A DNA stretch of 11,689 nucleotides from a halophilic archaeon J07HX64 (GCA_000416085.1 KE356579.1:352656-364344), one strand, 5' to 3'. Numbered from the stretch's first letter, positions 1 through 6,579 are shown. The notes: a model not told the origin generated them from the sequence alone. Program-made: numbers and translations.

Positions 1-164
1 GGCCGGGGCCGTCATATCATGTAAGCTTCGACCGGGTCGCCGAAACCGGGTTCGAACTCGAGTGGAACCTGAGCGAGGGTGTCCGGGACCTGGCCGGAGC
101 ACTCGGCCCAACCCGTGCACCGGCCACACCGGGACCGCAGACAGCGGAGGTGAGGTATGAGTAG
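1..164 (+). CDS. NAD-dependent epimerase/dehydratase, C-terminal end only (partial)
   Basis: The frame starting at base 3 is open from the window edge to a TAG at 162-164 and gives about 53 residues. They contain the stretch YHVSFDRVAETGFELEWNLS followed by EGVRDLAGAL. This is how extended short-chain dehydrogenases of the UDP-glucose 4-epimerase group usually end: a conserved aspartate after SF, an LGF-like turn, then an amphipathic helix. About 19 residues rich in Pro and Thr follow, a non-conserved tail. The stop lies 8 bases inside the next gene, so the two are probably co-transcribed and translationally coupled. The Rossmann fold and active site are outside the window, so the sugar substrate cannot be inferred. 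Family assignment is fairly sure from the C-terminal pattern alone. Confidence 0.72.
   Translation, partial: PGPSYHVSFDRVAETGFELEWNLSEGVRDLAGALGPTRAPATPGPQTAEVRYE
146..153 (+). promoter_or_regulatory. Shine-Dalgarno site of the second epimerase
   Basis: GGAGGTGA matches the 3' end of archaeal 16S rRNA and lies three bases before the ATG at 157. It sits inside the last codons of the upstream epimerase. It supports this start and an internal, non-leaderless position in an operon. Genes farther right in this window mostly lack such a site and have a nearby TATA box instead. Confidence 0.7.
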
Positions 165-1122
165 TGGGTTCACAGTCGGCGTGACCGGTGCCGCCGGCTA
201 CATCGGAGCACGGGTGATTCAAGAACTGCAGACGGCCCACCCCGATTGGGAGATACTCGCAATCGACAACTTCTATCAGGGCACAGTACGCGAAATCGGT
301 GACGTCACAGTCGAGCACGTCGATATCCGCGACCGCCAGCATCTCGCGGAGAGTCTACGCGGGGCGGATGCCATCTGCCATCTCGCCGCGATGAGCGGGG
401 TTGACGACTGTGACGAGAACCCGGAACTCAGCTACGAGGTGAACGTAGTGGGCACGAATAACGTCGCCTGGTTGTGTAAGAAACAGGACACCGGACTGAT
501 CTTTCCTGCGAGCATGGCTATCTTTGGCGACCCGGAGAGTTTTCCGATCACCGTTGATCAGAGTCGGGAAGCGCTCAACTGGTATGCCCGGACGAAGATA
601 GTTGGAGAGGCCGCGATTGAACAGTTTGCCGCCGACTCGTTTCCGGCATTTATTTTCGTCAAGTCCAATCTGTACGGCAACTACACTGTGAATGATACGA
701 CTATTTCGAAAGGCACTGTGATCAACTACTTTCTCAGCAGAGCCGAGAGCGGGGACCCGATTACCGTGTATGAACCTGGCACACAGTCCCGGAACTTCGT
801 CCACGTTATCGACGTTGCCAGGTCCTACGTCCGCGGACTGGAGCGGATGCGCGAGCAACTGCGCGCAGACGAGACCGGTCCTACCCACTACAATATCGCA
901 AGTGATTCGGACCTGAGTGTCCAGACCGTTGCAGAACAAGTTCAGACAGTCGCCGCGGAGCACGGTTTCGAGACGACGGTCGAACTCGTTGAGAACCCCC
1001 GGTCCGGCGAGACGATGGTCGAACAGTTCGGTGTCGACACCTCAAAGACACACGCCGAACTGGGCTGGGAATCGACCTGGTCCGTTGAAGAAGCGATCGA
1101 ACAACAGCTCTCCACCGACTGA
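157..1122 (+). CDS. NAD-dependent epimerase/dehydratase (extended SDR, sugar-nucleotide type)
   Basis: 321 residues, the usual length for extended SDR sugar-nucleotide epimerases or dehydratases. The NAD-binding glycine motif TGAAGYIG is at residues 10-17, with an acidic residue (D37) closing the second strand, which favours NAD over NADP. HLAA is at 75-78. The catalytic Ser is in PAS (S119), and the Tyr/Lys pair is Y143/K147 in YARTK. A substrate-loop stretch with SRNFVHVIDVA (about 217-227) and a C-terminal LGW followed by a helix complete the fold. It should oxidise and then epimerise or dehydrate an NDP-sugar in the cytoplasm, probably for surface glycans; the exact sugar is not readable. 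The ATG at 157 follows a strong Shine-Dalgarno GGAGGTGA (146-153) and overlaps the end of the upstream epimerase gene. GC is clearly lower (about 43-55% in the lines I counted) than in the right half of the window. Confidence 0.92.
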   Translation: MSSGFTVGVTGAAGYIGARVIQELQTAHPDWEILAIDNFYQGTVREIGDVTVEHVDIRDRQHLAESLRGADAICHLAAMSGVDDCDENPELSYEVNVVGTNNVAWLCKKQDTGLIFPASMAIFGDPESFPITVDQSREALNWYARTKIVGEAAIEQFAADSFPAFIFVKSNLYGNYTVNDTTISKGTVINYFLSRAESGDPITVYEPGTQSRNFVHVIDVARSYVRGLERMREQLRADETGPTHYNIASDSDLSVQTVAEQVQTVAAEHGFETTVELVENPRSGETMVEQFGVDTSKTHAELGWESTWSVEEAIEQQLSTD

Positions 1123-1147
1123 GTCGCCGATAATTCACTGTTTCCGT

Positions 1148-1306
1148 TCAGACAGACGGCCCGACACTGTCGTACTCCCATATCAGATCAAAGTACCTGT
1201 TCATACCCGTAATAAACGAGTCGTCCTCGGTGATTGCTGCCTGTCGCATATGCAGTGGTGTGTTTTTTTCCCCGACAAGGAGTATCGCAGTACCGTCCCC
1301 GCTGTC
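1148..1306 (-). pseudogene. Displaced C-terminal 52 residues of the TrmB-family regulator (+1 frame)
   Basis: Directly after the TGA at 1305-1307 the +1 frame is open to a TGA at 1148-1150. It begins DSGDGTAILLVGEKNTPLHM and continues through RQAAITEDDSF to YFDLIWEYDS. That is the conserved end of haloarchaeal TrmB proteins (a strand with LLV, then HMRQAA, then an aromatic-rich last helix). The junction on the gene strand reads GAC CCC TGA C; skipping one base gives GAC CCC GAC, or one C fewer gives GAC CCT GAC, in both cases Asp-Pro-Asp. Joined, the protein would be 280 residues. The shift lies at a run of four Cs (1308-1311), so an inserted C (mutation or sequencing error) is the simplest reading. 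CCC-TGA is also a known +1 slippage context. Confidence 0.82.
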
Positions 1307-1991
1307 AGGGGTCCGCAATCGTGCCGCGCCACGGCATCAACGAGTTGCTGAACCGGTAGTCGATTCCGGGGAACTTCGACTCTATCCTGGCGCGTATCTC
1401 CTGCTGAATCTGCTTGTTTGGCTCGGAGAGATGATCCGGTTGAGTGAATATCACCCGGATGTTAGTGTCTGTTGTTACCGCGTCACGCAGTGAGGGTTCG
1501 ACACTGTCGAGATATTCGAAGCTCTTTGTCATGATGTGCAGGCGCGTTGTTGCCCGACGGTAGAGCTGTCTTGTCTCCCGCTCGCTGGGTTCGCCCACAT
1601 CGACAACACGAAATAACTCCTCGGTAGTGCTAACCTCGTCGTCCGCACTCTGGTAGAGTGGCCTGTAGTACTCGATAAACTCCTCACGAACCCTGTCAAC
1701 CGCTGTTTGGAACTCCTCGTATTCCTGGTACCGGTTCTCAGTCGCCTGTGACAGAATCTCAGCCGGTTCCTTCGGCTTGTACTTTTTTGGCCGGCCGGGG
1801 GTTATCTTCACATACCCCGAGTTCCCAAGACTGTCCAATATCCCGTAGATACGGGCGTTCGGGATATCTGTTGCCTCAGCCAAATTTGGGGCTGTAGTCC
1901 TCCCCAACCGGAATAGCCCATCCAACGCCGTTGCCTCGTACTCCATCAACTCTAATGTGTCCCGGAGCACCGTCTCTCCGTACTCGTTCAT
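1305..1991 (-). CDS. TrmB-family transcriptional regulator, C-terminus cut by a +1 frameshift
   Basis: 228 residues before a TGA. Residues about 15-75 form a winged helix-turn-helix with the TrmB pattern: a short hydrophobic helix (ALDGLFRLG), a turn, NLAEATDIPNARIYGILDSL as the recognition region, and a wing ending GRPKKYKP. A helical linker (about 80-112) follows, then the start of the effector domain (about 145-228). TrmB-type proteins are sugar- or metabolite-responsive regulators, mostly around 250-350 residues. Here the frame stops after PWRGTIADP, in the middle of a conserved region. The missing end is intact in the +1 frame just downstream (see the 1148-1306 entry). The gene faces the epimerase and is divergent from the small gene at 2052; neighbours suggest it regulates surface-sugar genes or itself. 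The ATG at 1991 is about 25 bases after a TTTAAA box. Helix-turn-helix domain intact; ligand sensing may be lost if the stop is used. Confidence 0.85.
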   Translation of the reverse strand: MNEYGETVLRDTLELMEYEATALDGLFRLGRTTAPNLAEATDIPNARIYGILDSLGNSGYVKITPGRPKKYKPKEPAEILSQATENRYQEYEEFQTAVDRVREEFIEYYRPLYQSADDEVSTTEELFRVVDVGEPSERETRQLYRRATTRLHIMTKSFEYLDSVEPSLRDAVTTDTNIRVIFTQPDHLSEPNKQIQQEIRARIESKFPGIDYRFSNSLMPWRGTIADP

Positions 1992-2011
1992 TTATGATCT
2001 ATCGACTTCCG

Positions 2012-2025
2012 AACGTTTAAACGTT
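2012..2025. promoter_or_regulatory. Symmetric divergent promoter/operator between the regulator and the small gene
   Basis: AACGTTTAAACGTT is a perfect 14-bp palindrome with TTTAAA (2016-2021) at its centre. The centre is about 27 bases before the regulator ATG (first base at 1991) and about 33 bases before the small-gene ATG at 2052. A single TATA-like core could therefore serve both directions, with a leaderless or nearly leaderless transcript for the regulator. A palindrome lying on the TATA element is also where a repressor would block both promoters. Autoregulation by the adjacent TrmB-type protein is an inference. No other TATA-like box is visible in this 60-base gap. Confidence 0.55.
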
Positions 2026-2051
2026 TGCGGTCATCAGTACTTACTACAAAA

Positions 2052-2213
2052 ATGAGTAAGTCAACGTCGGAGCAGAACGAAGACGAAGACGAGGACGCAG
2101 ACGCGGACAACACTGAACAGACCCGCCCGGAGCATCTGGAGCGTTTGTCGGACGGATGTGGCTGCGTCGAGGTGTGGGAGGGTCTCAGTGACTACAGGGA
2201 GCAAACCGACTGA
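2052..2213 (+). CDS. Small acidic haloarchaeal protein with a GCGC motif, 53 residues
   Basis: From the ATG at 2052 the frame encodes 53 residues. The first 24 are a disordered, very acidic segment (EDEDEDADAD). The rest is compact: PEHLERLSDGCGCVEVWEGL and then SDYREQTD. The last part, with two cysteines (C36, C38) and a Trp-Glu helix, resembles a recurrent type of short haloarchaeal protein as I remember it. No function is known to me, and one Cys pair alone is too little for a normal zinc site unless it dimerises. A TTG at 2025 would extend it by nine residues, but the ATG fits the TATA element at 2016-2021 better. It is divergent from the regulator and ends only 8 bases before the convergent glycosyltransferase stop. 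Confidence 0.65.
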   Translation: MSKSTSEQNEDEDEDADADNTEQTRPEHLERLSDGCGCVEVWEGLSDYREQTD

Positions 2214-2221
2214 GTCGGGCT

Positions 2222-3139
2222 TTACCGCCACTTCGTGAACCCGTACAGATATCCGGCCCCGACACACCCGGTTAGCACTACGAGCATCAGGAACTTCTGT
2301 GCCTCCGCGAGCGAGGGACCGGTGACAGCGTTCCGGAGACGGTCCGGCGCGAACCGAAACAGGATCTTGCCGAGAAAGTCCGCCTCCTCCTCGCCCGAGT
2401 CCGGGGCGAGCACCTCCATCGCGCGCTTCGAGTAGCCCTGCCAGAACGCCCGGTCGAGGAGCCACCGTGGCTCTGTCCGGTAGTCGAACACCTTGTGTCC
2501 GACCGTCGCCGCCGGATTGTAGTACATCGTGCCGCCGAGCTCTGTCCGGAGACGGACCGCGAGCTCGGTCTCCCCACCTTGGAGATTCTCGTCACCCTTT
2601 CTGCCGCCGATCTCGGTGTCGAACCCGTCCAGTTCGAGAAACACCTCCCGCCGGAACGAGATGTTCGACCCGAACGTGTTCCTGACCGCCCCCTCCTCGC
2701 CGAAACCGCGGTGTGTGACGCCGACAAGCCAGTAGAACGCCTCCGGGAGGTACGCTGGCTGGCCCGCGACCCAGATCGGTGTCATCCTCCCGCCGACGCT
2801 CGCGACGCCCTCGCGTTCGTACACTCTGACCAGCTCCTCGACCCACCGCTCGTCGGCGACCGCGTCGTCGTCCATGAACGCGACGACATCGCCGTCTGCC
2901 AGCTTTGCGCCCCTGTTCCGGCTCCACAGGAGCCCACGGTTCTGGTCGTTGCAGTGGACCCGCACCTGGTCGTTGTCACTGTACTCCTCGAGCGCCCGCT
3001 CGTAGACCGCCTCTGTGCCGTCGACGACGACGACCACCTCCACGTCGTCGTATGTCCCGTCCAGTACGCTCTCGACAGCCTCCCGGAAGTGCCCGTACAT
3101 CTCCTCGGCGTAGGCGCAGATAACGACCGATACCCTCAT
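2222..3139 (-). CDS. GT2-family glycosyltransferase, AglG-like, with a C-terminal membrane segment
   Basis: 305 residues from the ATG at 3139. The GT-A fold is clear: SVVICAY strand at 3-9, VDG at 39-41, the substrate-loop NRGLLWSRNRGA at 67-78, the metal-binding MDDDA at 89-93, FGSNISFRR at 156-164, and GGETEL at 188-193 where the catalytic acid lies. A single hydrophobic segment at about 283-300 (LMLVVLTGCVGAGYLY) anchors it in the membrane, probably with the catalytic part in the cytoplasm. Length, order and C-terminal anchor resemble Haloferax AglG/AglE/AglI, which add hexuronic acids to dolichyl-phosphate-linked glycans for N-glycosylation; the sugar here is not proven. The frame is open upstream to 3460, but the extension is Arg/Pro-rich. 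A TTATAT box at 3164-3169 is positioned for a leaderless start at 3139 or the ATG at 3148. It lies by itself between convergent and divergent neighbours. Confidence 0.88.
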   Translation of the reverse strand: MRVSVVICAYAEEMYGHFREAVESVLDGTYDDVEVVVVVDGTEAVYERALEEYSDNDQVRVHCNDQNRGLLWSRNRGAKLADGDVVAFMDDDAVADERWVEELVRVYEREGVASVGGRMTPIWVAGQPAYLPEAFYWLVGVTHRGFGEEGAVRNTFGSNISFRREVFLELDGFDTEIGGRKGDENLQGGETELAVRLRTELGGTMYYNPAATVGHKVFDYRTEPRWLLDRAFWQGYSKRAMEVLAPDSGEEEADFLGKILFRFAPDRLRNAVTGPSLAEAQKFLMLVVLTGCVGAGYLYGFTKWR

Positions 3140-3160
3140 TACTCGCATCTTCCGCAGGTC

Positions 3161-3170
3161 GAGATATAAC
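3161..3170 (-). promoter_or_regulatory. TATA-like box for the glycosyltransferase
   Basis: On the minus strand this reads GTTATATCTC. Its centre is about 27 bases before the ATG at 3139, the normal TATA-to-start distance in archaea. This implies a leaderless mRNA and supports the short 305-residue form over the longer open frame. Confidence 0.55.
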
Positions 3171-3324
3171 CGTTGTGAACGGCTGGTAGCGACCGTGTAG
3201 TCGACTGTTCGCCTGCCAGCGGGTGGCCCACGGCTCCCTGGAGTCGTCTCACACCGGGCAGGTCCGCGCTCGGGGCGGGGCAGGCGACGGGATAGCAGAG
3301 CAGAGCAGAGAGGATGTCCGTACA

Positions 3325-3334
3325 AAAGTTTAAT
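3325..3334 (+). promoter_or_regulatory. TATA-like box for the PH-like protein
   Basis: AAAGTTTAAT is the only A/T-rich stretch in this GC-rich gap. Its TTTAAT core (3329-3334) lies about 28 bases before the ATG at 3360, which suggests a leaderless transcript. Just upstream (3294-3310) is a short AGCAG tandem of about three copies, with no obvious role. Confidence 0.5.
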
Positions 3335-3359
3335 TCCACACGCACTGAGATTCGTTACA

Positions 3360-4181
3360 ATGACCCCGGGGTTGCTCAGCGGACGGCTCTCACGTGGACC
3401 CTCGGAGCAGACAGTCACCGAACTCGAGACGCGGCTCCAGGAGTCCCTGAACTCCGACAAGGCTGTCCAGTACCGGTTACAACCTGGCGGTCCGGTCGTT
3501 CACGACTCCGGAGACAGACAGCAGCACGGGACCGACGCGTCGCTCGCGGTCGTCACCAACCACCGTCTGCTGTTCGTCGTCGCAGACGACGAAACGACCG
3601 TCCTCGACGTGTCACACACTGCCATCAGGGAGACCGACCTCGACAGCGGGCTGTTCACCACCGCGCTCATTGTCGGGACCTGGGAGGCGGGTCGCTACAG
3701 CTTCCGGCCGACCGGCGAGGAGATAGCGGCGGCCGTCGAGTACATCGAGCGGGCCAGCGACTGCTGGCAGTTCGTCGAGACGCTGTTACAGGAGCTCGAA
3801 AGTCACACCGAACGCATCCAAACGGCGATCAAAGAACGGGAGTTCCAGACAGTCGACACGGTGCTCGATGAGGCGGGCGAGACAACCGACGAACTCGACG
3901 ACCGTGTCGAGGCCGCCGGACTGGAGAGCGCACTCGGCGAGCGTGTCGCGGCGGCCCGTCGCAACCTCCAGCAAGCGCGGGTCCAGACCCGGTGTGAGCT
4001 CGCCCGCTCGCTCGTCGACGAGGCGTCGTCCAGCCATCTCAAGGGTGATCCGGACTACACCGGTGCGTACGACCGGTACGACCGCGCCCGCGAGCAACTC
4101 TCAACGGCCCGCGCTATCGCCGCCGAGCACGACCTCGACACGGGGGCGGTCGACGACGCATTCGACCTGGTGGAGACATGA
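3360..4181 (+). CDS. PH-like domain and helical-repeat protein, truncated by a +1 frameshift
   Basis: 273 residues before a TGA at 4179-4181. Residues about 20-125 have the strand pattern of a bacterial PH-like domain: a polar linker, then ASLAVVTNHRLLFVVADD, a strand ending in TTVLDVSHTAI, a turn with TALIVGTWEAGRYSF, and a closing helix EEIAAAVEYIERA. Residues about 130-273 are long amphipathic helices with heptad-like spacing, resembling repeats of the YDRYDRAREQLSTA kind. This architecture matches haloarchaeal proteins of about 415 residues as I remember them, role unknown. No signal peptide or membrane span is visible, so it should be cytoplasmic. The helical region goes on in the other two frames to 4609, so this gene is probably broken rather than naturally short. 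It is divergent from the glycosyltransferase and convergent with the HAD gene. Confidence 0.75.
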   Translation: MTPGLLSGRLSRGPSEQTVTELETRLQESLNSDKAVQYRLQPGGPVVHDSGDRQQHGTDASLAVVTNHRLLFVVADDETTVLDVSHTAIRETDLDSGLFTTALIVGTWEAGRYSFRPTGEEIAAAVEYIERASDCWQFVETLLQELESHTERIQTAIKEREFQTVDTVLDEAGETTDELDDRVEAAGLESALGERVAAARRNLQQARVQTRCELARSLVDEASSSHLKGDPDYTGAYDRYDRAREQLSTARAIAAEHDLDTGAVDDAFDLVET

Positions 4182-4609
4182 CCGACTCATACGCCAGCCG
4201 GTCGGACTGGCGAAGCAGGCCACCGAGCGCGCACTCGGCACCGACGACCCCGCGGTCAGAGTCGAGACCACCCAGGCCGCCCTCGAACACTACCGGGATG
4301 CGCTGACAGTCGTCTGGGGGGCGGACAGAGAGCACCCGTACGACCGCGAGGAGCTCCGATACCGGGTTGCGCTGCTGGCCGACGGGCTCGTCGACGCCCG
4401 GCAGGCGTACGCCGCGCGACTCGAGGCCATCGGGGACACCCTCGCCGTGGAGTGATCACGAGCGCGCCCGCGAGCGCTACCGGGCGGCCGCTGCACAGTT
4501 CGCTGCCGCTGTCGACACCGCACACGAGTTCCGCACACCCGACGCCGACCCTGTCGAGCGCGAGCGAACCCGGGTCGAGCAGAAGGTAACCACGGTTGCC
4601 CCCGACTGA
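4180..4609 (+). pseudogene. Displaced C-terminal part of the PH-like/helical protein (two further frames)
   Basis: Two consecutive open segments continue the protein. The first (4180-4455) begins DRLIRQPVGLAKQATERALG, contains AALEHYRDALTVVWG and ends GDTLAVE at a TGA. The second (4454-4609) begins DHERARERYRAAAAQFAAAV and ends at a TGA. Both have the same acidic helix-repeat composition as the upstream 273 residues and the expected GC-rich third positions. They join smoothly if one base is skipped at each TGA (4179 and 4453). The joined product would be about 415 residues. Each change is equivalent to one extra base in the DNA. Neither site is a homopolymer, which argues somewhat against simple sequencing slippage. 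A separate start for either segment is not evident. Confidence 0.7.
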
Positions 4610-4661
4610 GCACCCACCCGAGCAGTTCAGACCGGGGACCGGACCGGCTTGAGTCGAGAGT

Positions 4662-5519
4662 CTACGCGAGCAGGCCGGGTAGGTCGTTCACCGAGTCGAG
4701 CACCACACTCGCTCCTACCTGCTCGAACTTCCGACGGCCGGTTTCGCCGGAAAGCCCACCGGTGAGTACACCAACCCCGTAGTACGCACGTTCGTCGCTC
4801 GTGTTCGCGTTGATGGCTGTTCGCACATCGTCGAGCGTGTCGCCGACGAACGCGAGACTGTCGGCGTCGAGTCGGTCTGCCAGCGTCACCAGCGCGTCGG
4901 GGTCGGGCTTACCGCCCGCCCAGTTGTCCATCGTGAACCGGTTCGGTTCCGGCAGATCCAGACCCACACGGTCGAGTGCGATCTCGGTTTCGGCGGCCGG
5001 GCGACCGGTGAGCACACCCAGCGGGCGCTCGAGCGCCGCGAGCGTCTCCGGGTCGACGATGACACGCTCGTCGTGGATGTACCCCGGCGTGTCGAACCTG
5101 GGTTCTTCACCCTCCAGGTCGCGGTACAGTTCACCGCCCAGATACAGTTGCTGGAAGACCGTGCGGTGGCGCTCGTCGTCCCAGGCGGTGAGGACCAACT
5201 CGCGGGCCGCCGGCGTGAGCGCCTCGCTGACGACCGTCCGAGCGCCCGAGAGACCGCCACCTGCCGCCTCGATCGCACTCGTAAACGACCCGACCGACCG
5301 GTCCATCCCCTCCTCCCGTGCCAGCACGTACAGCGCGACGGCGTCTGTAAGCTCCCAGTCGTTGTTGAACCCACCGGCCTCCTTGAACTCCTGGACGGCC
5401 TCGCGGTCGACTGTCCCCCCGTGGACCCGCGCGACAGTCTCGACAATCGCCCGCCGGTAGGAGTCGGAGACATCCACCAGTACGCCGTCGATATCCAGTA
5501 CCACCGCGTCGACGTTCAT
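4662..5519 (-). CDS. HAD-superfamily hydrolase, subfamily IA type
   Basis: 285 residues from the ATG at 5519. All four HAD motifs are present: DIDGVLVD at 9-16 (nucleophile D9, acid/base D11), VLTGRP at 169-174 (T171), the lysine in GGKPDP (K204), and VGDTLDD at 225-231 (D227, D230/D231 for Mg2+). The region between motifs I and II is a helical cap (about 18-165) with the conserved-looking [14 protein letters not shown]. The pattern resembles the small IA subfamily TIGR01548 seen in haloarchaea and actinobacteria, whose substrate is not established to my knowledge. It should be a cytoplasmic phosphatase acting on a small phosphorylated metabolite. A TTG at 5531 would add four residues, but the ATG begins exactly where the first strand should start. 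It is intact, unlike the broken genes on either side. Confidence 0.88.
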   Translation of the reverse strand: MNVDAVVLDIDGVLVDVSDSYRRAIVETVARVHGGTVDREAVQEFKEAGGFNNDWELTDAVALYVLAREEGMDRSVGSFTSAIEAAGGGLSGARTVVSEALTPAARELVLTAWDDERHRTVFQQLYLGGELYRDLEGEEPRFDTPGYIHDERVIVDPETLAALERPLGVLTGRPAAETEIALDRVGLDLPEPNRFTMDNWAGGKPDPDALVTLADRLDADSLAFVGDTLDDVRTAINANTSDERAYYGVGVLTGGLSGETGRRKFEQVGASVVLDSVNDLPGLLA

Positions 5520-5559
5520 ACTCGGTGTCAATGTGCTCGACGCTCAAGCGAATTGTGCC

Positions 5560-6384
5560 TCATCCAGTCTGCCCTCCCTGCTTGGTCCCCTGTTTTTTTC
5601 TCCAGTTCACTCCCATCCACTCTGGACTCCCCTGGTCGCTGTCTGGCTGGTACTCCCCACGATTGAACGCAACGTGGTTGCCGACGGTGAACGCCCGTGC
5701 GTTGATCGACTCCGCGGCGGCCTGGGCTTTTGCTCCGGTGTGTAACTGCACGTCACTGAATTCACCGTCCATCCTCGACTCCATCTCGCGCTGGACAGAC
5801 TCGTCCATCGACGTGCCCGCCGAGGAGGCCACACGCCGGACCACGTCTGGGGCCGTGGTCTCCCCCGCCGGCGTCGTCGCGGTTGCGGGCGGCATTCCGG
5901 TCTGCGGAGGCCTGGTTGCGCCGCTCGATATCTGTCGGCACCTCCCCGGGACGCCCTGTCTGGCGCTTCCGGAACGCCCGCATGTCGCGTGGTTTGCCCA
6001 TCGTCTCGACGGTCATACCCTCCTCGGCCCACCGGCTGACCTGGTGGCTGCCGTGGTCGTCCTCCAGTCGCTGGAGTCGCGTCGGCCTGTCGAACGGGCA
6101 TCCCGTAGCGGTCCGAGAGTGCGGCTGGGTTCGGCCCCGTGTCGTACCCGACGTAGTCACCCCCCACACCTCGGGTGTTGCTTCGCCCGTCGCTATCACA
6201 CGCGCGCTTGACTGTGGGGCGCGTGCCGTGCCCGGGACTGACGACCGGACTCGGTGTAAACTCACTCTCGCTGGCGGTGCTGGTCCTCTCTCGCTCCTCT
6301 GCCGGTGTCCCCGCGACGGGCGTCGTCTTTACCCGAGTTGGAATCACCCTCCTGTGTCCGTTGCCGCGAGGATCCGCCTCCCAT
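5560..6384 (-). pseudogene. DUF4157 (eCIS-associated metallopeptidase-like) gene, frameshifted and truncated
   Basis: The remains are spread over three frames. Leftmost in the window (about 5560-5890) is SVQREMESRMDGEFSDVQLH followed by TGAKAQAAAESINARAFTVG and NHVAFNRGEY, the core of DUF4157. Before it in gene order (about 5885-6085) is RWAEEGMTVETMGKPRDMRA plus EVPTDIERRNQAS, the segment that precedes this core in haloarchaeal homologues as I remember them. Before that (about 6090-6290) is SEFTPSPVV, then YDTGPNPAALSDRYG. Two +1 shifts join them, one near 6075-6090 and one at a five-base C run (5862-5866). The best start is the ATG at 6384, in yet another shifted frame; GTG 6347 is the alternative. 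After GEYQPDSDQG the expected HExxH metal site is absent and 21 unrelated residues lead to a TGA. DUF4157 proteins are often cargo or toxins of extracellular contractile injection systems; no other such gene is visible here. Confidence 0.78.
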
Positions 6385-6418
6385 TGCTCTACGAGTTGAG
6401 TCTACGTACAGAGCCCTC

Positions 6419-6428
6419 TCATAAATTT
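6419..6428 (-). promoter_or_regulatory. TATA-like box for the DUF4157 pseudogene
   Basis: The minus strand reads AAATTTATGA around here, in an A/T-rich island within GC-rich DNA. It lies about 40 bases before the ATG at 6384, allowing a short leader of about 10 to 15 bases. It suggests the locus kept its promoter although the coding part has decayed. Confidence 0.4.
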
Positions 6429-6560
6429 GTTACCCCGTAAACAGTCTGCAACGTTTGGACAAAAACCCGTCAAGAAACGGTCTCTGCCGGCCGGACAGAC
6501 GACGCCCTGGTGGAGTAAGAGGGCACGGTGGGCGTGACGGTTGCGCCGCCGCGTCAGAGG

Positions 6561-6579
6561 CGGTCGGTGGAACCGACCG
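6561..6579. repeat. Inverted repeat (8-bp arms, 3-base loop)
   Basis: CGGTCGGT, loop GGA, ACCGACCG. The arms match perfectly, and a G-T wobble plus one further pair can extend the stem. It lies in the gene-free region, about 210 bases before the lipoprotein start and well away from any gene end, so a terminator role is not obvious. Confidence 0.6.

Noticed and set aside
3140..3460. N-terminal extension of the glycosyltransferase frame by about 107 residues
   Set aside because: The extension is Arg/Pro/Ser-rich with no domain, overlaps the divergent promoter and the start of the neighbouring gene, and the TATA box at 3164-3169 would lie inside it. The GT-A fold begins exactly at the ATG at 3139.
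5560..6384. A complete extracellular contractile injection system around the DUF4157 remnant
   Set aside because: No sheath, tube, baseplate or AAA+ gene is present on either side; the neighbours are a HAD hydrolase and a lipoprotein.
6467..6482. 15-base sequence CCGTCAAGAAACGGT also present in inverted orientation near 11640-11660
   Set aside because: One copy lies in the conserved end of the acyl-CoA synthetase gene, the other in non-coding DNA, and a single 15-base match in this length is not far from chance.
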